Below are positions 52,631 through 61,250 of a DNA stretch of 64,000 nt, piece by piece. The stretch is from the NCBI RefSeq assembly GCF_013744875.1, contig NZ_CP059399.1, positions 7,564,001 through 7,628,000 of the forward strand. The letters run 5' to 3'. The position numbers and the translations under genes are program-made. Source of the DNA: Nocardia huaxiensis (GTDB taxonomy: Bacteria; Actinomycetota; Actinomycetes; Mycobacteriales; Mycobacteriaceae). The notes under the pieces were generated by a model. It ran no database searches. It saw only the letters and a list, made by a program, of their open reading frames with translations, and was not told where the DNA came from. Position 1 is the stretch's first letter. Each line of letters starts with the position of its first letter.

Positions 52631-53535
52631 CGCGGGTCTCGGCCGCGGACCTGCGATTCGCGCACGAAATTCGCGATCGCGGTGGAGAGCAGGTCGGGCT
52701 GGTCTTCCGGCGAGAAGGTGTAGGCGTCGGGGATCCATTCGATGCGGGCGTCGGGGAAATCCTGGGCCATGCGTTCGGCGTAGCGCGGGGCGAAGAAGCG
52801 GTCGGCCTGCGACCAGGCCAGCAGGACCGGCTGCTTCACTTCGGCGAAAGACCTTGCGGCGGTGAGGGTGTGGCGGTTGTCCAGGCCGCGGAGCAGGCGG
52901 CGCAGGTCGGCGCGAATGCCGCGGGATGCGGTCGCGGGCAGGGCGTAGGAGTCGCTCGCCGCCCGGCCGAGGGGGTGTTTGGCCAGCCATCCGTAGGCGA
53001 GGGGCAGGCGGCGCACGGCCGGAATCCGCAGGCCCGCAGCAATTGCCGCGACGCCGCCCGGCATCCGGGCCAGGAGTTTCAGGTAGCCGAACGCGGTGGG
53101 CGGGAAGTTCTCGTAGGCGTCGCAGGAGGTGAGGACCAGGTGCGCGACGAGATCGGGGCGGGCGATGGCCACCAGTTGGCAGACCACGCCGCCGGTGTCG
53201 TTGCCCACCAGCGTGACCGGGCCGAGCCGCAGGGCGTCGAGTGCCTGGATGACCAGCCGGGCCAGGCCGGGCGGGGTGAGATCGGAGTCCGGCATCGGCC
53301 GCGCATGCGAGCCGAAGGGCAGATCGACGGTGACGCAATGGTTTTCGCCCGCCAACCGGGGCACGACGGCGCGCCACAGGTTCGCGTTCACCACCAGTCC
53401 GTGGACGAGGACGACGGGATGGCCCGTGCCGCTCTCGAAAATCGTGATCGTGCCGTCGGGCAGCTCGAGCTCGCGCCGGGCACCGAGGGCGGGATCGCGC
53501 CAGTAGGCCCGCGTTTCGATGGTCGTATCCGTCAT
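52627..53535 (-). CDS. Alpha/beta hydrolase
   Basis: 302 aa. PVVLVHGLVVNANLWR supplies the oxyanion hole, GNDTGGVVCQ the nucleophile region (Asp in GND-T-GG, so possibly dehalogenase or epoxide-hydrolase type), and LLAWSQADRFF the acid loop. The catalytic His is expected in the last 50 residues but I cannot identify it with certainty. The ATG follows GGGGAG. It is divergent from a TetR gene across a perfect 17-bp palindrome, so it is likely induced by that regulator's ligand. A decayed second hydrolase follows in the same transcript. Confidence 0.87.
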   Translation of the reverse strand: MTDTTIETRAYWRDPALGARRELELPDGTITIFESGTGHPVVLVHGLVVNANLWRAVVPRLAGENHCVTVDLPFGSHARPMPDSDLTPPGLARLVIQALDALRLGPVTLVGNDTGGVVCQLVAIARPDLVAHLVLTSCDAYENFPPTAFGYLKLLARMPGGVAAIAAGLRIPAVRRLPLAYGWLAKHPLGRAASDSYALPATASRGIRADLRRLLRGLDNRHTLTAARSFAEVKQPVLLAWSQADRFFAPRYAERMAQDFPDARIEWIPDAYTFSPEDQPDLLSTAIANFVRESQVRGRDPR

Positions 53536-53585
53536 CTGACAACTCCCCTGATTCAGTGACTCGCTGGGTACCGCTCGAAACTAAC

Positions 53586-53602
53586 AAACAGGCTGCCTGT
53601 TT
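53586..53602. promoter_or_regulatory. TetR operator
   Basis: Perfect palindrome AAACAGGC-T-GCCTGTTT between the divergent alpha/beta hydrolase and TetR genes. Confidence 0.8.
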
Positions 53603-53673
53603 TCAATAGGCAGCGATACCATCGCTCGGGCAGCCACCACGCCCACCAGCCGGAAAGAACCAGAAAGGCGGCA

Positions 53674-54267
53674 ATGGCCAAACAAGCCGAGCGATCCGAG
53701 TCCACCCGCGCCGCCCTGGTGACCGCCGCCCGCGAACTGTTCGCCGAACGCGGTTACGCCGCCGTCGGCACCCCCGAGATCGTCGACCGCGCAGGCAGTT
53801 CCCGCGGCGCGCTCTACCACCAGTTCAAGGACAAGCAGGATCTGTTCCGCGCCGTCTACGAGCAGATCGAGCAGGAGATCCTTCAGGAGGTCGGCGCGGC
53901 CATGGCCGCCACCCCGCCCGCCGACGCCGTCGCCGCCCTCGAGGCCGGCCTGCACACCTTCCTCATGACCTGCGTGGAACCCGAACGCGTCCGCATCGCC
54001 CTCATCGACGCCCCCGCCGTGCTCGGCTGGCAGGAGTGGCGCGCACTGGACGAGAAGTACGGCCTCGGCCTGATCATGGCCGGCCTGCAGGCGGGCATCG
54101 CCGCGGGCGCCCTGCGCGGCGACCTCGCCATCCGCCCGCTGGCCCTGCTCATCCTGTCCGCCCTGGGTGAGGCGGCACTGCTCATCGCGAGTTCGGACGA
54201 TCCCGAAACAGCAAGGGCCGAAACCGAACCCGCCGTGCTCGCACTGCTCGACGGGCTGCGAGTGTAG
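53674..54267 (+). CDS. TetR-family transcriptional regulator
   Basis: 197 aa. HTH at about 10-57: TRAALVTAARELFAERGYAAVGTPEIV, AGSSRGALYHQFKDKQDLF. The C-terminal ligand domain has FLMTCVEPERVRIALIDAPAVLGW, which places it with regulators of small hydrophobic ligands. GAAAGG lies about 8 bases before the ATG. It is divergent from the alpha/beta hydrolase with the palindrome at 53586-53602 between, so it likely represses both. It ends against the convergent CGNR gene with no spare bases. Confidence 0.93.
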   Translation: MAKQAERSESTRAALVTAARELFAERGYAAVGTPEIVDRAGSSRGALYHQFKDKQDLFRAVYEQIEQEILQEVGAAMAATPPADAVAALEAGLHTFLMTCVEPERVRIALIDAPAVLGWQEWRALDEKYGLGLIMAGLQAGIAAGALRGDLAIRPLALLILSALGEAALLIASSDDPETARAETEPAVLALLDGLRV

Positions 54268-54840
54268 TCAACGGGTCTCGGCCTGCTTGCGGCGTTGCCG
54301 GAGCGCGCGCATCGACACCTGCGAGCCGCATCCGGGACTGCAGAAGCGCGCCGCCCGGTTACGGGTGCGATCGATGAAGCCGAAGTGGCACGGCGGATTG
54401 CAGCAGGCCTTGATGCGCGTCCAGTCCCCGCGCTGCGCGGTTTCGGTCACCGCCGCGAGCACGCTCCCGAGCACTCCGGGGACACCGCTGGAGCCGGCGA
54501 AGAGCTGTGCGTCCTGCGCGGTGACGACGGTCGTCAGCGGATAGCGGACACCGGCCTGCCGTAGATACCGTTCGGCCTCGGCCAGCTGAGCAGCGTCGAT
54601 GTCCGGGTCGCCCGCGTGGGTCAGCAGTGTCGTGACCAAGGCGTCGCGGAGCTCGCGCGCGGCCGCCGCGTCGGAGTCGGTCACCACGATGGCCGCGTCG
54701 AGCAGACCGCGCTCGACCGCCCACTCCGCGAATCCCGCTGCCGCGCCGAAGATCTCGACGCCGCCCGCGCCATCGGCCCTGGTGTTGACGAACGACAGCA
54801 CCAGGGCGGCCGCGTCATCACCCCACTGCGGTACCTCCAT
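54268..54840 (-). CDS. CGNR zinc-finger / ABATE-domain protein
   Basis: 190 aa. The N-terminal ABATE-like domain (about 1-135) contains LVLSFVNTRAD. The C-terminal CGNR zinc finger (about 143-185) has four Cys in CCNPPCHFGFIDRTRNR and RFCSPGCGSQV, with the CGNR-type element appearing as CGSQ. Proteins of this family are putative stress-responsive regulators in actinomycetes. It is divergent from an SDR gene across an inverted repeat (54913-54943), which it may bind. No ribosome site of note. Confidence 0.88.
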   Translation of the reverse strand: MEVPQWGDDAAALVLSFVNTRADGAGGVEIFGAAAGFAEWAVERGLLDAAIVVTDSDAAAARELRDALVTTLLTHAGDPDIDAAQLAEAERYLRQAGVRYPLTTVVTAQDAQLFAGSSGVPGVLGSVLAAVTETAQRGDWTRIKACCNPPCHFGFIDRTRNRAARFCSPGCGSQVSMRALRQRRKQAETR

Positions 54841-54906
54841 ACCGTCACTCTACCAATGCCATCCCCAGGCTAGCTCGTTCGGTCACAACTCTTTCCCATC
54901 AACTAC

Positions 54907-54943
54907 TTGAAATGTTGCGAGCTAACCAGTTACGGTCGCAACA
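54907..54943 (+). promoter_or_regulatory. Leaderless promoter and dyad of the SDR gene
   Basis: TTGAAA (54907-54912), an 18-base spacer, TACGGT (54931-54936), then six bases to the A of ATG 54943, with no ribosome site: the layout of a leaderless mRNA. A perfect 8-bp inverted repeat TGTTGCGA (54913-54920) / TCGCAACA (54936-54943) spans spacer and start, a likely operator. Confidence 0.65.
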
Positions 54944-55788
54944 TGACGAATGAAGGACATACCTCGCGAGTCTGGTTCATCACCGGCGCTTCCTCGGGCA
55001 TCGGCCGTGAACTCGCGATCCAGGCGATGACAGCCGGCGAAGCTGTCATCGCGGTGGCCCGGAACACCGAAAACCTCACCGCCCCGGCACAATCCGGCGA
55101 GCTGCTCACCATCGAGGCGGACGTGCGCGACGAGGCCGCCGTCGCGAAAGCGGTCGAGCAGGGCGTGGCGCGCTTCGGCCATATCGACGTCGTCGCCAAC
55201 CTCGCCGGATACGGGCTGTTCGGGGCGGTCGAGGAAGCCTCCGACACACAGGCACGAGCGATCTTCGACACCAATGTCTTCGGCGTGCTCAATGTCCTGC
55301 GCGCGACCCTGCCGGTACTGCGGAACCGGCGATCCGGGCACATCGTGCAGGGCTCGTCCTACTACGGCCAGACCGCCGACCCCGGCGTCGGACTGCTCGC
55401 CGCCACCAAATACGCCCTCGAAGGACTCTCCGACGCACTCGCCGCCGAACTCGCACCCCTCGGCATCCACGTCACGCTGGTGCAGCCGGGTCTGACCGCG
55501 ACACCGTTCCTGTCGAACCTCGACGCGGCCACGGCCACGCACGCCGACTACGACCAGACGGTGCGTGCCGTGCAGCAGGCGATCGGAGCGCTGCCCGCCA
55601 CGGCCTTCTCCGCTGTCGATCGCGTCGCGGCGGGCATCCGGACCGCCGTCGCCAGCGACAATCCGCCCCGCCGTCTCGCCCTCGGCACAGCGGGATCCGA
55701 CAGCATGCGCACCGCGCTCACCGCACGCCTCGACGAGCTCGACGCCTGGGCCGCCGTCACCAACCTGGTCGACGCCCACGCGGGATAG
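54943..55788 (+). CDS. Short-chain dehydrogenase/reductase family protein lacking the catalytic Tyr
   Basis: 281 aa. Rossmann motif TGASSGIG (14-21) and NLAG (87-90, in place of NNAG). The Ser is present (Ser139 in QGSSYY) and Lys156 is present, but the YxxxK tyrosine position (152) is Leu: GVGLLAATKYALEG. Without Tyr, normal SDR redox chemistry is unlikely, so it may be a binding or regulatory protein, or use another residue. Otherwise the sequence is intact with the usual C-terminus. It starts at ATG 54943 from an apparent leaderless promoter with a dyad. Confidence 0.88.
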   Translation: MTNEGHTSRVWFITGASSGIGRELAIQAMTAGEAVIAVARNTENLTAPAQSGELLTIEADVRDEAAVAKAVEQGVARFGHIDVVANLAGYGLFGAVEEASDTQARAIFDTNVFGVLNVLRATLPVLRNRRSGHIVQGSSYYGQTADPGVGLLAATKYALEGLSDALAAELAPLGIHVTLVQPGLTATPFLSNLDAATATHADYDQTVRAVQQAIGALPATAFSAVDRVAAGIRTAVASDNPPRRLALGTAGSDSMRTALTARLDELDAWAAVTNLVDAHAG

Positions 55789-55830
55789 CCACCGCCGCAG
55801 CGTGTTCGGATCCGAGCGCGGGACCCGGCA

Positions 55831-56712
55831 TCACTCCCGCGTCTCGCCCTGCCTGGCGCGCGCGGCGGTCTCCAGATAGTCGCTCAGCTCGCTCTGCAGC
55901 ACCCGATCCAGGGCCTGATCGAGGCTGCTGCGGACGGCGCGGGTGCCGAGGTCGCGCCAATTGTTGAGCATGGCGGTCGTTTCGGCGATCTCGGCATCGG
56001 ATTCCGGCAGCCAGCCGGGGCCGTGCTGGGCGACGATGTGGTCCTTGGCGGCCACCACCATGAGCCGCGCGATGTCCTCGAGTCGCGCGACCACCCCGGC
56101 GTAGAGGTCGATGAGGCCGGGCAGTTCAATGCCGTAGGTGTGCAGCTGGGCGAAGGTCTCCAGCAGTTCGGGACGGGTGAACTCGACCGTGTCGTCACGG
56201 ACGCGCGCCAGGCCCAACTGCACCAGCCGATCCAGCTGATCCTCGTCGACGGGTGCGCGTTCGGGATCGCCGAGAAAGGTGTCGACGAGTTCGCGCGGAA
56301 CCTCCAGCGGCTCTTCGGTTCCGCCCCAGGTGGCGGTGACGGCCTGCTGCAGGCCGAGGATCTCGGTGAGGTCCTTGCCGGTCTCCCAGCTGGTGATGAA
56401 GTCGGCGATGTGCGCGGTGGTGAAGCCGCGCTGCAGCAGCGTGTCGATGATCTTGAGCCGGGCCAGGTGCGATTCGTCGTAGATGTGCGCGCGCCCGCTG
56501 CGCCGGGTCGGGGCGGGCAGCAGCCCGCGCTCCTGATAGGCGCGCACATTGCGGGTGGTGGTGCCGGCGGCGCGAGCCAGATCGTCGATGCGGTATTCCG
56601 CCACCTGCGTCGCACCCACCCTTTCCGCCAGCCGCTCGCCCACCACGCGCAGCACCCGTGCCCCGATGCCGGTGAGCATCGCGGGCACGGGCAGCGCACC
56701 TGGTGACGACAT
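55831..56712 (-). CDS. MerR-family transcriptional regulator
   Basis: 293 aa from ATG 56712, overlapping the monooxygenase stop by one base (TAATG). The MerR HTH at about 38-110 has YRIDDLARAAGTTTRNVRAYQERGLLP and the RRSGRAHIYDESHLARLKII wing. A long C-terminal ligand domain (about 120-290) follows. It is the last gene of the five-gene minus-strand operon and probably regulates it, perhaps sensing its substrate. The frame opens further upstream inside the monooxygenase and is not used. Confidence 0.9.
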   Translation of the reverse strand: MSSPGALPVPAMLTGIGARVLRVVGERLAERVGATQVAEYRIDDLARAAGTTTRNVRAYQERGLLPAPTRRSGRAHIYDESHLARLKIIDTLLQRGFTTAHIADFITSWETGKDLTEILGLQQAVTATWGGTEEPLEVPRELVDTFLGDPERAPVDEDQLDRLVQLGLARVRDDTVEFTRPELLETFAQLHTYGIELPGLIDLYAGVVARLEDIARLMVVAAKDHIVAQHGPGWLPESDAEIAETTAMLNNWRDLGTRAVRSSLDQALDRVLQSELSDYLETAARARQGETRE

Positions 56713-58232
56713 TAGCCGAGCCGGGCGGTGGTCCGGTCCCCGGCGCTCACCGGCGCCGCGTCGCGCGGCGTGAGCGTGTAGTCGGCCGGATCGAGGGCGG
56801 CCAGCTGTCGCACGTACTGGGTGCCGAAGCCGGGGTACATGGTGGCATTGAACCCGTCCTCGGTGAGATACCAGCTGCGGCAGCCGGAATTCCAGGTGGT
56901 GGCGGTGAGGCGGCGCTGCAGGCCCGCGTTGTAGCGGTCCTGCCGGTCGCGGCGCACCTCGAGCATGCGCAGATCCTTGCGCAGCAGCAGATCGATTGCC
57001 TCGGTGAGGTATTCGATCTGCGCCTCCATGTAGACCAGCGCCGAATTGTGCCCGGGACCGGAGTTGGGGCCGAAGGTCAGGAACAGATTCGGATAGCCCG
57101 CCACCGCCACGCTCTTGAAAGCGTATGCGCCCCGCTGCCATTCCTCGCTCAACCGACGGCCGTCACGCCCGGTGACGGGAATCGGCGTGCCCTGCTTGGA
57201 TACCTCGAATCCGGTGGCGAACACGATGCAGTCGAACCGGTGCTCGATCCCCTCCGCGGTGCGGATGCCGTGCGGGGAAATGCGGGCGATGGGCCAGGTG
57301 ACGAGCGTGCAGTTGTCGCGTTGCAGGGCCGGATAGTAGTCGCTGCTCATGAGCAGCCGCTTGCATCCGGCCCGGAAGTCGGGCGTGAGCTGACGGCGCA
57401 GCCACGGGTCCTCGACCTGGGTTCGCAAGTGCAGCAGGGCGATCCGCTCCACTACCCGGGTCAGCGGGGTGTTCCACACCACCCCCAGCGCCACCGATTC
57501 GTGTCCCCAGAACCAGGCGTCGCGCGCCAGCGTCTGACTGATCGGGAACTGCCGGTACAGCTTCTTGGTGAGCCCGTGGGTGTTCCGGTTCACCCGCGGC
57601 AGCACCCAGCCGGGCGTGCGCTGGAAGACCTTGACCGCAGCCGCCTTTCGCACCAGCTCCGGAATGATCTGCACCGCACTGGCTCCCGTGCCGACCACGG
57701 CCACCTTCTTGCCGGTGAAGTCGTAGTCGTGATCCCAGCGGGCACTGTGGATCTTGTGCCCCTCGTAGTCGTCGATGCCGGGAATCTGCGGGAAGCCCGC
57801 ATTCGACAGCGGCCCCGAGGCCAGCACCACGGATCTGGCTCGCAGCCGAGTCCGCTTGCCCGCCAGTGTGATCGACCACAGTCCGCTCACCTCGTCGAAC
57901 TCCACGCCCGTGACGTTGTGCCCGAAGCGGATGAACGGCCTGATCCCGAACTCGTCGACCATGGACTCGATGTAGCCGAGGATCTCCCCGCTGCCCGAAT
58001 AGGTCTGGGACCACTCCGGGTTCGGCGCGAAACTGTAGGAGTACAACCGCGACGGGATATCACAGGCCGCGCCCGGATAGGTATTGTCCCGCCAGGTGCC
58101 GCCCACGTGGCTGTCCCGCTCCAGAATCGCGAAGTTGCCGATCCCTTTCTGCCGCAACCGGATCGCGGTACCGATCCCCGCGAATCCCGCCCCGATGATG
58201 GCCACGTCCAGTGGCTGCGTCGCGGCGCTCAT
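56712..58232 (-). CDS. Flavin-containing (Baeyer-Villiger type) monooxygenase
   Basis: 506 aa. N-terminal FAD motif IIGAGFAGIGTAIRL, then GGTWRDNTYPGAACDIPS. YEGHKIHSARWDHD is the Baeyer-Villiger fingerprint FxGxxxHxxxW in slightly relaxed form, and the NADPH motif is VAVVGTGASAVQI. It inserts oxygen into ketones or oxidises heteroatoms using NADPH and O2. ATG 58232 overlaps the di-iron gene's stop (ATGA). With a LipR-type esterase and an SDR it forms a set like the mycobacterial mymA operon, suggesting a role in modifying a lipid or steroid ketone. The exact substrate is unknown. Confidence 0.93.
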   Translation of the reverse strand: MSAATQPLDVAIIGAGFAGIGTAIRLRQKGIGNFAILERDSHVGGTWRDNTYPGAACDIPSRLYSYSFAPNPEWSQTYSGSGEILGYIESMVDEFGIRPFIRFGHNVTGVEFDEVSGLWSITLAGKRTRLRARSVVLASGPLSNAGFPQIPGIDDYEGHKIHSARWDHDYDFTGKKVAVVGTGASAVQIIPELVRKAAAVKVFQRTPGWVLPRVNRNTHGLTKKLYRQFPISQTLARDAWFWGHESVALGVVWNTPLTRVVERIALLHLRTQVEDPWLRRQLTPDFRAGCKRLLMSSDYYPALQRDNCTLVTWPIARISPHGIRTAEGIEHRFDCIVFATGFEVSKQGTPIPVTGRDGRRLSEEWQRGAYAFKSVAVAGYPNLFLTFGPNSGPGHNSALVYMEAQIEYLTEAIDLLLRKDLRMLEVRRDRQDRYNAGLQRRLTATTWNSGCRSWYLTEDGFNATMYPGFGTQYVRQLAALDPADYTLTPRDAAPVSAGDRTTARLG

Positions 58233-59149
58233 GCGACCGGCTCGTAGGTGAGTTCCTTCGACCACGTGGGCTGCGCGCCCAGGAAGCGGTCCGGAATCCG
58301 CGCGGTCAGTTTGACCATGGCGTCGGCGAACAGGTGATACGGGTGCTCGCGGTTGATCACCCAGTTGCCGTGCATCTTCACGATGCGGTACATGGGCACC
58401 CGGTTCGCGATCGGCGTCCGCTCCCCGACCGATTTGAACCGGCGCATGGCCGCGTACAGCTTCTCCTCGTCGACGCCCATGTCCACGATATTGTCGCGCA
58501 TCTTGTTCAGCAGCGGCACGTAGCTGAGCACGCCCACGATGAACGATGGCTTGGCCCAGCCGCCCACCAGATCGATGGCCAGCTTGCGCACACTCGCGTG
58601 GCCGAGCAGCTCCATGACCGCGTAATCGGTTGCCAGATGCCGGGATTCGTCGGCATTGATCTTCTTGAAGACCTCCTGCGCGACCGGGTCCTCGATCTCG
58701 TCGGTGATGAACTTGATCAGCGCGCCGTCGAGGGCCACCTCCAGCATGGGGATGACGGTGCCCAGGAACGACAGCGACATCTCGTCGGAGTGCTTGTCCA
58801 GGAAGTCGATCACCAACTTCACATTGATGTTCGGCTCCGGGATCTCGTCCCCGTCGAGCATGCCCCAGCGCCGCATGAGCGCCAGTTCGGCATTGGCGTG
58901 CCGCTGCTCCTCGGCGTGGAAGTACCGGTAGATCTCGCGCAGCGTCTCGGTGGGGGCCTTCTTGGCCATGGCCGCGAAACCGCGGGCGCCCACGTTCTCG
59001 ATCCACATGAGATCGGCCATGAACGGCTTGAGCTTGGCGTGCAGGGCGGGGTCGATGAGCTCGGTTCCCGGTGCGTCCCAGTCGATGTCGGCGAGCGCCC
59101 ACTGCCGGGCCTTGATCTTGCCGAGCATGGCGTCGAAGTCGAAGGACAT
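58229..59149 (-). CDS. Ferritin-like di-iron protein (putative oxygenase)
   Basis: 306 aa. The ferritin-like di-iron ligand pattern is complete: Glu51, Glu81-x-x-His84, Glu137, Glu168-x-x-His171, on four long helices. It may be an N- or C-oxygenase or desaturase of the AurF/ferritin-like kind. ATG 59149 gives MSFDFDAMLGKIKARQW. It lies two bases after the SDR gene and overlaps the monooxygenase start. It is inserted in an otherwise mymA-like set and is not an expected member of that operon. It probably acts on the same lipid substrate. Confidence 0.85.
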   Translation of the reverse strand: MSFDFDAMLGKIKARQWALADIDWDAPGTELIDPALHAKLKPFMADLMWIENVGARGFAAMAKKAPTETLREIYRYFHAEEQRHANAELALMRRWGMLDGDEIPEPNINVKLVIDFLDKHSDEMSLSFLGTVIPMLEVALDGALIKFITDEIEDPVAQEVFKKINADESRHLATDYAVMELLGHASVRKLAIDLVGGWAKPSFIVGVLSYVPLLNKMRDNIVDMGVDEEKLYAAMRRFKSVGERTPIANRVPMYRIVKMHGNWVINREHPYHLFADAMVKLTARIPDRFLGAQPTWSKELTYEPVA

Positions 59150-59151
59150 GA

Positions 59152-60051
59152 TCAGACTCCTGTCTTCACGAAGTTTTCCGGCGCGGGTGCTGAATCGTCC
59201 TGCGGGAGGACACGATTGAGCAGGCCGAGCGCCTGGGTGTAGGTGGCGGGAAAGGTGCGCTTGAGCTGCCAGACCAGGCGGGCATCCCACTGCGGCAGCA
59301 CATACAGCCGGCCGTGGTCGTGCGCGTCGAGCGTGCCGCGGGCGACCCGCTCCGGGGAGAACCCGGACATGCGCATCAGCCCCTCCGCCAAACGCGAAGA
59401 GCCCGAGGTGATCCGGCCGTCGGCGACCACATTCGTCTTCACGAAGGTCGGGCACAGGACGGTCACCGCGACACCGCTGCCCGCGAGTTCGGCGGCCATG
59501 GTCTCCGACAGCGACAGCACCGCCGCCTTGGACGTGTTGTAGACGGCCATCCCCGGCGCGGCCGCGAATCCGGCCGCCGAGGCCACATTCACGATGCCGC
59601 CCCGCCCGGCCGCCCGCAGGCGCGGCGCGAAGATCTCACACCCGTGGACCACACCCCACAGGTTGATGCCCAGCGCCCACTCCCAATCCCCGAACCCGAT
59701 CTCCCCCACCGGTTTTCCGCCGATGCCGACCCCGGCATTGTTGACCACCAGCGTCGGCGGCCCACCGAAGATCTCCTCCGCCCGCGCCGCCAGCCGCTCC
59801 ACGTCGTCACGCTTGGCGACATCACAGAAGAAGGCGTGCGCGGCCCGGCCGTGCGTGCGCTCGATCAGCCGCACCGTCTCATCGGCCCGCTCCTTGTCGA
59901 TGTCCGCGCACAGCACTTCCCCACCGCGCGCGGCCAATTCGAGCGCGAAGGCCCGCCCGATGCCGCTGCCCGCGCCGGTGACGACCGCCCGTGCGCCATG
60001 ACTGCGGCGACTCCCACCGAGCGCCGTCCGCACCATATCGATCGACCACAT
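59152..60051 (-). CDS. Short-chain dehydrogenase/reductase (SadH-like)
   Basis: 299 aa. Rossmann motif TGAGSGIG, NNAG, catalytic Ser in NVASAAG and the YNTSK tyrosine-lysine pair, all intact, so a functional NAD(P)-dependent alcohol/ketone dehydrogenase. ATG 60051 is the preferred start, giving MWSIDMVRTALGGSRRSHG ahead of the Rossmann strand; the frame opens earlier inside the esterase gene. It lies two bases after the esterase and two before the di-iron gene. In the mymA operon the SDR SadH sits beside a LipR-type esterase and a flavin monooxygenase, as here. Confidence 0.93.
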   Translation of the reverse strand: MWSIDMVRTALGGSRRSHGARAVVTGAGSGIGRAFALELAARGGEVLCADIDKERADETVRLIERTHGRAAHAFFCDVAKRDDVERLAARAEEIFGGPPTLVVNNAGVGIGGKPVGEIGFGDWEWALGINLWGVVHGCEIFAPRLRAAGRGGIVNVASAAGFAAAPGMAVYNTSKAAVLSLSETMAAELAGSGVAVTVLCPTFVKTNVVADGRITSGSSRLAEGLMRMSGFSPERVARGTLDAHDHGRLYVLPQWDARLVWQLKRTFPATYTQALGLLNRVLPQDDSAPAPENFVKTGV

Positions 60052-60053
60052 GA

Positions 60054-61064
60054 TCACACCGCCTCGGTCCGCAGTGAAAGGTTGGTCTCCGCCAGCACGC
60101 CGGTGACGAAGGCAGCCGCCCTCCGCAGTGCGGGCGCCGCCTCCGGAACCAGCAGCGGCAACGCCTGGAAAACGTGTATCCGCCCGGGCCACAGCTCCAG
60201 TTCGCAGCCGACTCCGGCGGCCTCGGCCATATCCCGCAGGTGCCGGGCATCCCCGGCGAGCATCTCACCGGTAGCCGCCTGCACGAACAGCGGCGGCAGG
60301 TTCGCACCCGCCGGAATGCGCAACCGCAGTCGCGGCGAATCCGCGGGCTCGGCACCGGTGTAGTGCCGAATCAGCCTGCGCCCCACCCATGCCGGAGCCA
60401 TGGGATCGGGCGAGCGGCGGTCCTGCTGCTCGGCCAGGTTCATGGTCAGATCCATGAGCGGCGAGAACATGAACGCCCCGGCCGGTTGCGGCACGCCCGC
60501 ACTGTCGTTGCGCAGCAGGAGATCCAGCGCGAGATGCCCACCGGCCGAATCCCCGCCGAACACCAGATCCTGTGCCCGGTAACCGTTTTCCAGCAGCCAG
60601 CGGTAGCCCGCCGCGACGTCGTCCGCCGCCGCGGGGAAGCGGTTCTCCGGTGCCAGCCGGTAGTCCACGACGAACACCGGCACCCCGGTGGCCCGCGACA
60701 ACCGCGAGGCCAGCGCCCGGTGCGTCCGCGCCGAGCAGACCACGTACCCGCTCCCGTGGATGTAGTAGATGGCGCGATCACCCTGCGCGACCCCGGCCGC
60801 CCGGACCCATTCGCCGCGCACGCCGCCGGACCGGACCCGCGTCACCCGCGTGCCGCCCGGCACCGGTCCGCCCGCCGCCATGATCCCCGCGATGAGTGCC
60901 CGCCCGGCCGCGATACCGGCTCGGTTATCGGGAAGTACGCCGTTGAGTTGCCGCAGACCCAGCACCGACGCCGCAGCCGCTACCCGGGACCGCACGGATG
61001 CGGCCGCCGGAATCGCGGGTGCCAGCGTCGGCGGGAAGGTCGCCATTGACCCTATTTTCGCCAT
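60054..61064 (-). CDS. HSL-family esterase (LipR-like)
   Basis: 336 aa. Hormone-sensitive-lipase-type carboxylesterase: IYYIHGSGYV carries the oxyanion motif in HGSG form, FGGDSAGGHLA the catalytic Ser, and WPGRIHVFQ the catalytic His. ATG 61064 is preferred because TTGACA (61101-61096) and GATTCT (61077-61072) lie with an 18-base spacer, seven bases before it, a leaderless arrangement. ATG 61046 is an alternative. It is the first gene of the operon, with a palindrome covering the -35. It probably releases the acid or alcohol that the downstream oxidoreductases then process. Confidence 0.92.
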   Translation of the reverse strand: MAKIGSMATFPPTLAPAIPAAASVRSRVAAAASVLGLRQLNGVLPDNRAGIAAGRALIAGIMAAGGPVPGGTRVTRVRSGGVRGEWVRAAGVAQGDRAIYYIHGSGYVVCSARTHRALASRLSRATGVPVFVVDYRLAPENRFPAAADDVAAGYRWLLENGYRAQDLVFGGDSAGGHLALDLLLRNDSAGVPQPAGAFMFSPLMDLTMNLAEQQDRRSPDPMAPAWVGRRLIRHYTGAEPADSPRLRLRIPAGANLPPLFVQAATGEMLAGDARHLRDMAEAAGVGCELELWPGRIHVFQALPLLVPEAAPALRRAAAFVTGVLAETNLSLRTEAV

Positions 61065-61071
61065 GCCTCAA

Positions 61072-61105
61072 AGAATCATCCCCCAATGCGCCATTTGTCA
61101 ATGGC
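61072..61105 (-). promoter_or_regulatory. Promoter and operator of the esterase-monooxygenase operon
   Basis: Minus-strand TTGACA (61101-61096) and GATTCT (61077-61072), spacer 18, then seven bases to ATG 61064. A perfect palindrome GCCATT-TGTC-AATGGC (61090-61105) covers the -35, as expected for repression. Confidence 0.6.
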
Positions 61106-61250
61106 ACATTGAAATCCGGCCGGATAGAGCCCGTGCGGCAGGCACGGCTTTTAGTGCCGCTCAACAGTGCGTTGTCGAAACACCGCTTGATGAGCCGCTT
61201 TTCGAGCCAGGATGCTGAAGCGGACGATCTACACCGACCGGAGGGTATCC

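Noticed and set aside
54922..54935. Possible KstR site (core AACCAGTT)
   Set aside because: The core fits, but both outer fixed bases (T and A) of the consensus are missing. The larger TGTTGCGA/TCGCAACA dyad explains the symmetry better.
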